Below are positions 31,709-41,487 of a stretch of DNA of 64,000 nt, piece after piece. Every line of letters starts with the position of its first letter. Positions within the stretch are counted from its first letter, which is position 1. Both the position numbers and the translations under genes were made by a program. Source of the DNA: Streptomyces sp. 846.5. GTDB lineage: Bacteria > Actinomycetota > Actinomycetes > Streptomycetales > Streptomycetaceae. The stretch is from positions 5,442,001 through 5,506,000 of the forward strand of contig NZ_SOBN01000001.1 of NCBI RefSeq assembly GCF_004365705.1, read 5' to 3'. The notes beneath the pieces were generated by a model. That model was given only the letters and a program-made list of their open reading frames with translations. It ran no database searches and was not told the DNA's origin.

Positions 31709-34690
31709 GTGGACGAACAGGTGCCAGACGCAGCGTCGCTGATCCGTTTCGGACTGCTCGGTCCGGTCTCGGTCGAGCTGGACGGGACCGCTGTCGGCAT
31801 CCCCGCGAGTCGCCAACGCATCCTGCTGGCGGCCCTGCTGCTGCGCGCCAACCACACCGTGGACACCGCGGACCTCGCCGACCAGGTCTGGAACGGCAGG
31901 CCGCCGACCGCTGCGACGACCACCCTGCGCAGCTACATGATGCGGCTGCGGCGGACGCTCGGCCCGGCGGCCGGGGCGCGGCTGCGGACCCAGGCGCCGG
32001 GCTACCGGGTGGAACTGCGCGAGGACGCCGAACTCGACCTGTTGCACTTCGACGCGCTGCGGCGGCGCGGCCAGGTCGCGGCGGCCCGGAAGGACTGGGC
32101 CGGCGCGGCCGCGGATCTGCGGGCGGCAATCGGCCTGTGGCGTGGCGCCGCCCTGGAGGACGTTCCGGCCGGAGTGCTGAAGGACCGTGAAATACCCAGC
32201 CTGCAGGAGGGGTTGATCCAGACCCACGAACTGCTGGTCCGCTCTGACCTCGAACTCGGGCACCCCGGCGAGGCGTTGGAGCGGGTCCTGCGTCTGCAGG
32301 CGGAGCACCCCTACCGCGAGCAGCTGTCCTGCCTGCTGATGCGTGCTCAGTTCGCCTCCGGCCGCCCGACGGAGGCGCTGGACGAGTTCGCCAGACTGCG
32401 CCGCAGCCTCGTCGACGAGCTCGGGGTCGAGCCGGGCGCCCACAGCCGGGCGCTGCAGGCGGCGATCCTGGCTGGGTCCCCGCTGCCGCCGTGGCCGCTG
32501 GACGGGGTCTACCCGGCCACCGCCGCCGGACCGGTTACAGCGCCGGCCGCAGAAACCGTCACAGAGTCCGCCGCCGAGGTCGGCTCGGGATCCGCGGTCC
32601 TGGACCGGCCTGCCGTTCCTGCCCAACTGCCCAGCGGACTGCGGGACTTCACCGGCAGGGCGAGTCAGGTCGACTATCTGTGCGACGCGCTCACCGGTGC
32701 ACTGCCGCCGAGTGCCGCGCGCGCCCCGGGCGGCACCGGTACGGCTTCGCTGTGCCTGGTCTCCGGCGCGGGCGGGGTCGGCAAGACCACGCTCGCCGTG
32801 CAGGTGGCCCACCAGGTCGCGGGCCGGTTCCCGGACGGGCAGCTCTTCCTCGACCTGCGCGGCTCCGGACGCCGTCCGCTGGCCCCCGCCGACGCGCTCT
32901 CCTCCTTCCTGCGCGCCCTCGGCGTCGCCGACGCGGCGATCCCGCGCGACGAGCAGGAGCGGGAGGCCCTCTACCGGAGCCATCTCGCCACCCGGCGGGT
33001 CCTGCTGCTGCTGGACGATGTCCGGGACGCCGCGCAGCTGCGTCCGCTGCTGCCGGGATCGGCCGGCTGCGGCGTGCTGGCGACCAGCCGCAGCCGCTGC
33101 GCCAGCCTGAGCGTCTCCGCCCGTACCGAACTCGGGGCGCTGGCCAGGGGCGAGGCCGAGGCGCTGTTCGCCGCGATCGTGGGGGCCGAGCGGGCGCTGG
33201 CCGAACCGGAGGCGGTGGCCCGCATCCTGGACTCCTGCGACATGCACCCGCTGGCCGTCCGCATCGCGGCGGCGCGCCTGGTCGCGCGGCCCGACTGGTC
33301 CGCGGCGTCCCTGGCGGACCGGCTGGCGGAGCGCCGCGGCCGGCTGCGCGAGCTGGTGGTGGACGACCTCGGCGTCCGGGTCTCCTTCGGACTGAGCTAC
33401 GACACCCTCGCCGGAGCCGACTGCGAGCTGGACCGGGAGGCCGCCCGGGTCTTCCGGTTGCTCGGCCTGTGGCAGGGCGGGGAGATCGGCCTGGCGGCCG
33501 TCGCGGCGCTGGCCGACCGGTCCGCCGACGCCACCCGGAAGGCCCTGGACCGGCTGGTCGACATCCACTTCGTGCGCGAGCCGCGGGCCGGCCGGTTCGC
33601 CCTGCATGACCTGCTGCACCTCTTCGCCCGGGAGCTGGTCGCCGAGGCGGAGCCCGGACCTGAGCCCGAGCCCGAGCTGCGGCCCGGCGCGGAGGCGCAC
33701 GCCGCGGTGGAACGGCTCGGCACCTGGTACCTGCACAGCGCCTACCAGGCCATGGAGCAGTTCAAGCCCGAGCGCCGCCGCTTCGACCTGTCCGAGGTCC
33801 CGGAGCCGGACGACGCGCTGCGATTTGACTCCTATGCCGACGCGCTGGCCTGGCTGGACCTCGAACAGGCCAACCTGCACGCCGTCACCGTCCAGGTGGG
33901 CGAGCTGCGAATGGAGGCGCTGGCGCAGCTGCTGCCGATGGAGACGCTGCACCATCTGCTGCTGCGCCGGGAGCTGGACATCGTGCTGGAGACCCAGCGG
34001 GTCAGCCTGGACAGCGCCCGCCGCACCGGGCGGCTGGAGCACGAGGCCGCCTCCTACAACAGCGTGGCCCATGCCCATATGGAGCTGAAGCAGATCGATG
34101 AGGGCCTGGCCGCCGCCCACGCGGCGCTGGAGATCCAGACCCGGCGCGGCGACGTGCACGGTCAGGCCGCCGCGAACGAGTCCATCGCGATGACCTACTA
34201 CTTCGCGGGGCGGCACGAGGAGGCCCTGCCCTGGTTCGAACGGGCCCTGCCGCTGCGCCGGGAGGCGGCCCATCCGTACGGGATCCTGGCGACCCTGAAC
34301 AATCTGGGCCTGCTCTACCTGGAACTGGGCCGTGCCGAGGAGGCGGTCGAGGCGTTCCAGGAGTCCATCCCGATGGCCCGGAAGGCCGAATCCTTCGTCG
34401 GGATCGGCGCGGGCCAGCTGAATCTGGGCGAGGCCTACCTGGCGCTCGGCCGCCTGCCCGAGGCGATGGCGTCGCTGCGCGACGCCATCGTCACCGGTCG
34501 GGAGTGCGACGACCTCCAGATGCTGGGGAACGCGCTGATGCTGCTCGGCGACGCGCTCACCGCCACCGGCGAGCACGGCGAGGCGCTGCCGGCCTGGCGG
34601 GAGGCCGCCGACTGCTACGACCGTGTCGGCGAGCCCCAGACCGCGGCCGACCTGCGCCGCCGGGTCGCCGAAGCGGGCGCCGGCGACTGA
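31709..34690 (+). CDS. AfsR/SARP-family regulator with NB-ARC and TPR domains
   Basis: The 993-residue regulator starts at GTG 31709; codons before it show no conservation. Residues 10-95 form the OmpR-like winged helix (IRFGLLGPVSVELDGTAVGI, TTLRSYMMRLRRTLGP). The bacterial transcriptional activation domain (about 100-250) follows. The NTPase (about 310-600) has P-loop VSGAGGVGKTTLAVQVAH and Walker B RVLLLLDDVRD. The last 350 residues are TPR repeats (NNLGLLYLELGRAEEAVEAF, LNLGEAYLALGRLPEAMASL). AfsR-type proteins activate secondary-metabolism or developmental genes, often after phosphorylation by Ser/Thr kinases; one kinase gene lies 2.3 kb upstream. The target is unknown. Confidence 0.9.
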   Translation: MDEQVPDAASLIRFGLLGPVSVELDGTAVGIPASRQRILLAALLLRANHTVDTADLADQVWNGRPPTAATTTLRSYMMRLRRTLGPAAGARLRTQAPGYRVELREDAELDLLHFDALRRRGQVAAARKDWAGAAADLRAAIGLWRGAALEDVPAGVLKDREIPSLQEGLIQTHELLVRSDLELGHPGEALERVLRLQAEHPYREQLSCLLMRAQFASGRPTEALDEFARLRRSLVDELGVEPGAHSRALQAAILAGSPLPPWPLDGVYPATAAGPVTAPAAETVTESAAEVGSGSAVLDRPAVPAQLPSGLRDFTGRASQVDYLCDALTGALPPSAARAPGGTGTASLCLVSGAGGVGKTTLAVQVAHQVAGRFPDGQLFLDLRGSGRRPLAPADALSSFLRALGVADAAIPRDEQEREALYRSHLATRRVLLLLDDVRDAAQLRPLLPGSAGCGVLATSRSRCASLSVSARTELGALARGEAEALFAAIVGAERALAEPEAVARILDSCDMHPLAVRIAAARLVARPDWSAASLADRLAERRGRLRELVVDDLGVRVSFGLSYDTLAGADCELDREAARVFRLLGLWQGGEIGLAAVAALADRSADATRKALDRLVDIHFVREPRAGRFALHDLLHLFARELVAEAEPGPEPEPELRPGAEAHAAVERLGTWYLHSAYQAMEQFKPERRRFDLSEVPEPDDALRFDSYADALAWLDLEQANLHAVTVQVGELRMEALAQLLPMETLHHLLLRRELDIVLETQRVSLDSARRTGRLEHEAASYNSVAHAHMELKQIDEGLAAAHAALEIQTRRGDVHGQAAANESIAMTYYFAGRHEEALPWFERALPLRREAAHPYGILATLNNLGLLYLELGRAEEAVEAFQESIPMARKAESFVGIGAGQLNLGEAYLALGRLPEAMASLRDAIVTGRECDDLQMLGNALMLLGDALTATGEHGEALPAWREAADCYDRVGEPQTAADLRRRVAEAGAGD

Positions 34691-35585
<895 letters not shown>

Positions 35586-35620
35586 CAGACCCGGTCGCAC
35601 GCACCACATGCACCGCCAGG

Positions 35621-35649
35621 GCGGCGCACTCCGAACCGGAGTGCGCCGC
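35621..35649 (+). terminator. Hairpin terminator after Rpf-like gene
   Basis: GCGGCGCACTCCG and its exact complement form 13-base arms around the loop AAC, followed by CTCTCG. It ends the Rpf transcript 36 bases after its stop. Confidence 0.75.
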
Positions 35650-35703
35650 TCTCGCGTATCCGCTGGCAGGATGTGCGCGTAGCGCGGGTGCGCGGGTGCG
35701 AAG

Positions 35704-37938
35704 GTGCGGAGGGGGAGGCGCCGGGTGGGGCGGAGCCGTGAGCGCAGAGAGCTGTACGGACGGGGACAGCGGCTGCACCGGTCCGCGACCGACGTGGTGA
35801 ACGAGTACCGGGCCGCCGTCGAACGGGTCCGCTCCCTGGCCGAGGAGTTGCGCGCCGGGGAGGCGCAGGCGGCGCTGGACGAGGTCCCGGTCGCCCGGCT
35901 CAGCGATGTGACCGACGGACGGCTGCGGATCACCGCGCTGGAGGCGGCGGGAATCGTGACGGTCGGTCAGGTCCACCGGGCCGAGGCCTACGAACTGCTC
36001 CGGGTCCCCGGGATCGGCCGGCAGAGCGCGGACCAGGCCAAGGCCGCCGCCGCGCAGCTAGCACGGGCCGCCCTGGAGGCCACCGCGGTGCGCATCGACC
36101 CGGACCGCCGCGATCCGGTCGGGACCGGGCTGGTGACGGAACTGTTCCCGTTCGTCCAGGCCGGCCCCGGGCTGCTCGGCGCGTACCGGCGCGCGGACGA
36201 CGCCTCGGCGCTGCTGACCGTCGCCCTGGCGGAAGCGGCCCCGGCCCGGTCGGCGCTGCGGCTGCGGCTGATGGGCCGCGATCGGCGGGAGGCGGCACTG
36301 GCGGCCATGGCCGGGATGGCCGAACTGGTGGCCGCCGCCGAGCAGGACGACGTCGACGAGGTGCTCGCCCAAGCCGCCGCGGACCTGCTGCGCCGCCCGT
36401 CCTCGCCGGACCAGGCCTGGCTGGAGTTCGTGACCCGGGCGGCCGAGTTCTACACCGTCCTGGGACAGATCGCCGAAGCCGCCCTGCGGACGGTGTCGAG
36501 CGAGTCCGCCGAGGGCCACCTGCCCGACCCGCTCGCCCGGCTGGTGCGCGGACAGGACCTGGACGAGTCGTTGCTCCGGGTCTCGCTGCGCGGCTACCAG
36601 GTGTTCGGCGCCCGCTACGCCCTGGTGCGGCAGCGGACGATCCTGGGCGACGAGATGGGGCTGGGCAAGACGATCCAGGCGATCGCGGCCATGGCGCACC
36701 TCGCCGCGCAGGGCGAACGGCACTTCCTGGTGGTCTGCCCGGCGAGCGTACTGGTCAACTGGATCCGGGAGATCGAGTCGCGCTCACGGCTGAGCGCCCA
36801 CCGGCTGCACGGGACCCATCGCGGGTCGGCACTGGTGCGCTGGCGGCATGAGGGCGGGGTCGCCGTCACCACCTTCGAGGGGCTGCGCTATCTGGCGGAG
36901 GGAAGGGTGGTCGATCTGGCAGCCGGGGCGGCGATGGCGATGGTAGTGGTGGACGAGGCCCACTACATCAAGAACCCGCAGACCCAGCGCGCCCGCCAGG
37001 TACGCGCGTTGACCGAGAAGTGCGAGCGGGTGCTCTTCCTGACCGGCACGGTGATGGAGAACCGGCTCGCCGAGTTCCGCGTGCTGCTGTCCTATCTGCA
37101 GCCCGCGCTGCTGCCTGCCGTTGGATGGTGGGACGCGCTGCCGGGCGCGGAGGCGTTCCGGCACGCCGTCGCCCCGGCCTACCTGCGGCGCAACCAGAGC
37201 GATGTGCTCAGCGAACTGCCGGTGATGGTGCACAGCGACGAGTGGCAGGAGTTCAGCCCGGCCGACGAGGACGCCTACCGGCAGGCGGTCGCCGACGGGA
37301 ACTTCCAGGCGATGCGCCGGGCCGCGTACGCCGTCCCGGAGAAGTCCGCGAAGCTGCGGCGGCTGGGCGAGATCGTGGCGGAGGCCGTGGCCGCAGGGGA
37401 GAAGGTGCTGGTGTTCTCCTACTTCCGCGATGTGCTGACAGTGGCTCAGGAAGCCATCGCCGCCGAGGTTCCGGTGCTGCTCGGACCGCTGTCGGGCCGT
37501 GCCGGACCGGACGAGCGGCAGCGGATCGTCGACCGGTTCACCGCCACGTCCGGACCGGCGGTGCTGCTCGCGCAGATCCAGGTCGGCGGCATCGGGCTGA
37601 ACCTGCAGGCCGCGAGCGTGGTCGTGCTGTGCGAACCGCAGGTCAAGCCCGCCCTGGAGCAGCAGGCCGTCGCCCGCGCGCACCGGATGGGCCAGACCCG
37701 GCGGGTACGGGTGCACCGGCTGCTCACGCCGGACAGCGTCGACCAGCGGCTGGTGCGCCTGCTGTCCCGCAAACAGAACCTGTTCGACGCCTACGCCCGC
37801 CGCAGCGACGCCGCCGAGGCGTCACCGGAGGCCCTGGACGTCTCCGAGTCCTCGCTGGCGCGGCAGATCATCGAGGCGGAGCAGCAGCGGCTGGCGGAGC
37901 ACGGGCAGGGGCAGGGGCAGACGCCGTTGGAGCGCTAG
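35704..37938 (+). CDS. SNF2-family DNA-dependent ATPase/helicase
   Basis: The protein has up to 744 residues. The exact start is uncertain (GTG 35704 or a nearby downstream GTG). Residues about 75-120 resemble a helix-hairpin-helix (LEAAGIVTVGQVHRAEAYEL, LRVPGIGRQSADQAKAAAA). The SNF2 motor follows: motif I LGDEMGLGKTIQAIAAMAHL, motif Ia VVCPASVLVNWIREI, DEAH box VVVDEAHYIKNPQ, motif III LFLTGTVMENRLAEF, and C-terminal motifs LVFSYFRDVLTVAQ and QVGGIGLNLQAAS, VARAHRMGQTRRVRVHRL. Such proteins remodel protein-DNA complexes. It is transcribed alone, and its role in repair or defence is not determined. Confidence 0.87.
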   Translation: MRRGRRRVGRSRERRELYGRGQRLHRSATDVVNEYRAAVERVRSLAEELRAGEAQAALDEVPVARLSDVTDGRLRITALEAAGIVTVGQVHRAEAYELLRVPGIGRQSADQAKAAAAQLARAALEATAVRIDPDRRDPVGTGLVTELFPFVQAGPGLLGAYRRADDASALLTVALAEAAPARSALRLRLMGRDRREAALAAMAGMAELVAAAEQDDVDEVLAQAAADLLRRPSSPDQAWLEFVTRAAEFYTVLGQIAEAALRTVSSESAEGHLPDPLARLVRGQDLDESLLRVSLRGYQVFGARYALVRQRTILGDEMGLGKTIQAIAAMAHLAAQGERHFLVVCPASVLVNWIREIESRSRLSAHRLHGTHRGSALVRWRHEGGVAVTTFEGLRYLAEGRVVDLAAGAAMAMVVVDEAHYIKNPQTQRARQVRALTEKCERVLFLTGTVMENRLAEFRVLLSYLQPALLPAVGWWDALPGAEAFRHAVAPAYLRRNQSDVLSELPVMVHSDEWQEFSPADEDAYRQAVADGNFQAMRRAAYAVPEKSAKLRRLGEIVAEAVAAGEKVLVFSYFRDVLTVAQEAIAAEVPVLLGPLSGRAGPDERQRIVDRFTATSGPAVLLAQIQVGGIGLNLQAASVVVLCEPQVKPALEQQAVARAHRMGQTRRVRVHRLLTPDSVDQRLVRLLSRKQNLFDAYARRSDAAEASPEALDVSESSLARQIIEAEQQRLAEHGQGQGQTPLER

Positions 37939-37951
37939 CGGAGGGAGCGTC

Positions 37952-38698
37952 TTATCGGGCCGGACGGTGTCCGGTGATGTCCTGCCACTGGTCGAGGGCC
38001 CGGTCAAGCCCATCCTGTGCGGCGTCAAGGCGTCCCTCCTTCCGGTGCCGTTCCCTCACCCGCGCGACCTTCTCCCGGGCGGCATCCTGGGCGGCCGTGT
38101 CGGCGACGGCGCGCCGGCGGTCCTCCTCGACCTCGGCGATCTTCTGCTCGCGTTCCGCGCAGGCCCGGTTCTCGTCGGCGACCGCATTGATGATCCGCCG
38201 CGAGAAACCGCGGACGTCCTCCTCCTCGAACTGGGCGCCGGGGAAGGACGCGGACTGCTCATGGCCGTCGGGGAGGGTGACATGGATGTAGCAGGTGTTC
38301 CGCCGTCCGGCCTCGAAGCGCACCCGGAGCCCGTCCAGTGGGATCTCCTGCTTCGCGATCCACAGGCAGTGCTGATGCAGCGTCATGGCTCCCATGGTTT
38401 CGCGTGGTTCTCCGGGGCCAGGGTTCCGCAGCTCCTTGAGCTGACGCTCGGTCCTGTCGATCTTCCGCTTGCGCCGCCGCTCGGCGTCGTGCAACTCATT
38501 CTCGGCCGACGACAGTTCCCGGCCGTGCTCGCGCCTGACCGTGCGCACGGCGAGGCGCGCTGTCGCGAGCTCCTTGCGGTCCGGCGCGTACATCGTCCCG
38601 AAGGCATAGGCCCACCCGCCGGGGTAGCGGTACATCTGCCACCCCACGGTGGCGCCGCAGCACAGCAGGACGACCAGTACCCAGCCCAAGGCTTCCAA
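37952..38698 (-). CDS. Single-pass membrane protein with coiled-coil segments
   Basis: I do not recognise this 248-residue protein. Residues 4-20 (LGWVLVVLLCCGATVGW) make one N-terminal membrane helix. Two charged helical stretches (RTVRREHGRELSSAENELHD and beyond; EREQKIAEVEEDRRRAVADT and beyond) are likely coiled coils. Between them sits a small beta domain (HQHCLWIAKQEIPLDGLRVR, CYIHVTLPDGHEQSASFPG). Its layout fits a membrane-anchored cytosolic or extracellular sensor. It converges on the SNF2 gene and is divergent from proS, with 190 bases between. Confidence 0.6.
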   Translation of the reverse strand: MEALGWVLVVLLCCGATVGWQMYRYPGGWAYAFGTMYAPDRKELATARLAVRTVRREHGRELSSAENELHDAERRRKRKIDRTERQLKELRNPGPGEPRETMGAMTLHQHCLWIAKQEIPLDGLRVRFEAGRRNTCYIHVTLPDGHEQSASFPGAQFEEEDVRGFSRRIINAVADENRACAEREQKIAEVEEDRRRAVADTAAQDAAREKVARVRERHRKEGRLDAAQDGLDRALDQWQDITGHRPAR

Positions 38699-38888
38699 CG
38701 CTGCCCCCCGGAGTCCCCGACGACGCGCCTCAGTATCGCGACCGCCGGACCGGATGCATAGGCATGACCATGGGCGTGTCCACCGGCGTGTCCGGGCGGG
38801 TGTCCGGGGCCGGCGATAACGGGAGGATTCCCGCCACCGCCCCTCGGTAGACTGCGTCCCCGCCCCCTAGACGAAAGCGGCCCCACTG

Positions 38889-40595
38889 ATGCGCTGGTCA
38901 GAGCTCTACGTCCCCACTCTGCGCGAGGATCCCGCCGATGCGGACGCGGTCAGCCACCGGCTGCTGCTCCGCGCCGGCTACGTCCGCCAACTGATGGCCG
39001 GGCACTACTCGCTGCTGCCGCTCGCGGTGCGGGTCCGAGCCAAGATCATGGAGATCGTCCGCGAGGAGATGAACCGGACCGGCGCGCAGGAGTTCCTCCT
39101 GCCGGTGATGCACCCCGCCGAGATCTGGCACAAGTCCGGGCGCTGGGACGTCATGGGCGAGGAGATGTTCCGCCTCAGGGACCGCAAGGGCGCGGACCTC
39201 GCCCTGGGCATGACGCACGAGGAGATCTTCACCACGCTGGCGCAGGAACTGCGCTCGTACCGTCAACTGCCGCAGACCTGGTACCAGTTCCAGACCAAGT
39301 TCCGGGACGAGCCGCGCCCGAAGAGCGGCCTGATCCGGGTGCGCGAGTTCACCATGAAGGACGCCTACAGCTTTGACCTGGACGAGGCCGGGCTCGACGC
39401 CGCCTTCGACCGGCAGCACGCCGCGTATCTGCGGATCTTCGCCAGGATCGGCATCCCGGCGATCCCGGTGCAGGCGTCCAGCGGCAGCATGGGCGGCAGC
39501 TCGTCGGTGGAGTTCATGTGCCCGTCGGACGCGGGCGAGGACCTGATCGTCACCTGTCCGAACTGCGACTACGCCGCCAACGTGGAGAAGGCCGGCTCGG
39601 CCCTGGCCGCAGTCGAGGACGCCGAGGGACCGGCGGCCCCGGAGCGCTTCGACACCCCTGGCGTACGCACCATCGACGACCTCGACCGGGAGTACGGGTA
39701 CAGCGCCCAGCAGCAGGTCAAGACCCTGGTCTACGCCCTGGACGAGCAGCTGGCGCTGGTACTGATGCGCGGCGACCACGCCCTGGTCGAGCAGAAGTTG
39801 ATCGACGCCACCGGGGCGAACCGGATCCGCCCGGCGACCCCCGAGGAGATCGTCGCGGCGCTGGGCGCCAAGCCCGGCAGCCTGGGCGCGGTCGGTGTCA
39901 CCGGCCTCCCGGTCATCGCCGACGAGGCCCTGCGCGGACGCAGCTCCATGGCCACCGGCGCCAACACCGACGGGGTGCACCTGCGCGGCGTCGACGTCGA
40001 CCGCGACATCGCCCCGGCCCGCTGGGCCGACCTGCGCGAGGTCACCGCCGGCGAGCCCTGCCCCCACTGCGGCACCCCGCTGGGCGTGGTCCGGACGGTC
40101 GAGATCGGCCACATCTTCAAGCTCGGCCGCAAGTACACGGAGCCCCTCGGCGTCAGCGTCCTCGCCCCCGGCGGCGAGCGGGTCGCCCCGGTCATGGGCA
40201 GCTACGGCATCGGCATCGAACGCGCCCTGGCCTGCGCGGTCGAGTCGCACCACGACGACCGGGGCATCGTCTGGCCGGTCGCCATCGCCCCCTTCGAGGT
40301 CGCCGTGGTCACCCTCGGCAAGGACGAGGCCGTCACCGCCGCAGGCGAGGAACTGTACGCGCAGCTGCGCCGCCAGCGCGTCGACGCCGTCCTGGACGAC
40401 CGCGACGAGCGCCCCGGCGTGAAGTTCAGCGACGTCGAACTCGTCGGCATGCCGTACCGCATCACCATCGGCGCACGCGGCCTCGCGGCCGGCACGGTCG
40501 AGATCACCGACCGCGCGACGGGCACGAACACGGCAGTCGCCCTGGCAGAGGCGGCGGGGTACGTGCGGGAGCTGGTGGTGGGGGCGGCGGAGTAA
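38889..40595 (+). CDS. proS: Prolyl-tRNA synthetase (bacterial type)
   Basis: The 568-residue class II synthetase attaches proline to tRNA-Pro. Motif 1 is in the VREEMNRTGAQEFLLPVMHP region. Motif 2 is YQFQTKFRDEPRPKSGLIRV with EFTMKDAYSFD. The INS editing domain (about residues 200-390) contains VKTLVYALDEQLALVLMRGD. Motif 3 is GSYGIGIERALACAVESHHD. The C-terminal anticodon-binding domain follows (FEVAVVTLGKDEAVTAAGEE). Length is as expected. It lies close to argS and parAB rather than in a known ribosomal cluster. Whether this is the only proS of the genome or an extra copy cannot be seen here. Confidence 0.95.
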   Translation: MRWSELYVPTLREDPADADAVSHRLLLRAGYVRQLMAGHYSLLPLAVRVRAKIMEIVREEMNRTGAQEFLLPVMHPAEIWHKSGRWDVMGEEMFRLRDRKGADLALGMTHEEIFTTLAQELRSYRQLPQTWYQFQTKFRDEPRPKSGLIRVREFTMKDAYSFDLDEAGLDAAFDRQHAAYLRIFARIGIPAIPVQASSGSMGGSSSVEFMCPSDAGEDLIVTCPNCDYAANVEKAGSALAAVEDAEGPAAPERFDTPGVRTIDDLDREYGYSAQQQVKTLVYALDEQLALVLMRGDHALVEQKLIDATGANRIRPATPEEIVAALGAKPGSLGAVGVTGLPVIADEALRGRSSMATGANTDGVHLRGVDVDRDIAPARWADLREVTAGEPCPHCGTPLGVVRTVEIGHIFKLGRKYTEPLGVSVLAPGGERVAPVMGSYGIGIERALACAVESHHDDRGIVWPVAIAPFEVAVVTLGKDEAVTAAGEELYAQLRRQRVDAVLDDRDERPGVKFSDVELVGMPYRITIGARGLAAGTVEITDRATGTNTAVALAEAAGYVRELVVGAAE

Positions 40596-40699
40596 GGGAG
40601 CGGCGCCCCACGCGTGCGGAGACAGTGGGTGCGGTCGCCGCACGACCAATGCCGTTGCAAGCGTGGGGCGTTGACGGGTGGGCGGCGTTGGTGTCCTGG

Positions 40700-41371
40700 T
40701 CAGCTGGGCAGGGTGTCGTGGCCGATGAAGGTGAACATGCTCGGGTTGGCGGCGGAGGCAGAATCGGACGTGTGTTCTGGCGTGAGCGGCCGCGCCCGGC
40801 CGCCGTTTCGGTGGGCGGCGGCGCCGAAGCCGGCGTCGGGGGCGGAGAGCCAGATGCGGTCGAAGCCGCGGTCTTCGAACCAGCGGCAGATCTGTGGGAC
40901 CAGGTCCGGTTCCCTGCGGTGGCGGGTCCAGACCACCGTGCCGCCGACGGCGCACAAGCGGGTGCAGCGGTCGGTGGTGCGCTCGATGTCGGCGTCGGTG
41001 ATGTTGCCGAAGATCCCGCAGGCCAGGACGAGTTCGGCCGGGGTGAGGTCGTCGTACTGGGCGACCAGGGAGGCGTCGCCGGTCACCACTTCGACCTGGT
41101 ACAGCCCTGCCGCCGCCGCGGTGGCCCGTGCTGCGGCGGCGTTGCGCGGGTCGAGTTCGACCAGGCGGGCGGTGACGTCCTCGCGGCGCGGATGGTCGGG
41201 GAGGACGCCGAGCAGGTCGTGTCCCTGGCCGGCGCAGATGCTGATCACCCGTAGCGGTCCCGGTGGTGCGGAGTCCAGGGCCAGCCGGATCTGCTGCTGC
41301 ACCGCGGCCAGGCGGTGCGTGAGGGCGGAGTCGGGGCGGTCGTAGTCGTCGTGCCAGGCATGCCAGTCCAT
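40700..41371 (-). CDS. Class I SAM-dependent methyltransferase
   Basis: The 223-residue protein has a Rossmann-type SAM site (LRVISICAGQGHDLLGVLP), an acidic ribose-binding residue in ARLVELDPRNAAAARA, and VEVVTGDASLVAQYDDLTPA as motif II. The end SMFTFIGHDTLPS is conserved in actinomycete relatives. The acceptor is unknown. It lies between proS (convergent) and argS (divergent), and nothing suggests it modifies tRNA or the synthetases. Confidence 0.8.
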   Translation of the reverse strand: MDWHAWHDDYDRPDSALTHRLAAVQQQIRLALDSAPPGPLRVISICAGQGHDLLGVLPDHPRREDVTARLVELDPRNAAAARATAAAAGLYQVEVVTGDASLVAQYDDLTPAELVLACGIFGNITDADIERTTDRCTRLCAVGGTVVWTRHRREPDLVPQICRWFEDRGFDRIWLSAPDAGFGAAAHRNGGRARPLTPEHTSDSASAANPSMFTFIGHDTLPS

Positions 41372-41445
41372 GTCGGGAAGCTACCGGGGGCGGCGAGCGC
41401 TGCGCACGGGATAAATCGCGGGCGGGGGTTCGGTTCTGGCGTCTA

Positions 41446-41461
41446 CTGTTCCGCGAAACAG
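41446..41461. promoter_or_regulatory. parS-like imperfect palindrome upstream of argS
   Basis: CTGTTCCGCGAAACAG is a 16-base palindrome with one mismatched pair. It resembles the general shape of ParB binding sites (TGTT...AACA), and a ParB gene lies 1.9 kb away. It could equally be an operator for argS. Binding by this ParB is speculative. Confidence 0.3.
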
Positions 41462-41487
41462 GCTGATGGAGTCGAGAGGGCAGTCCC

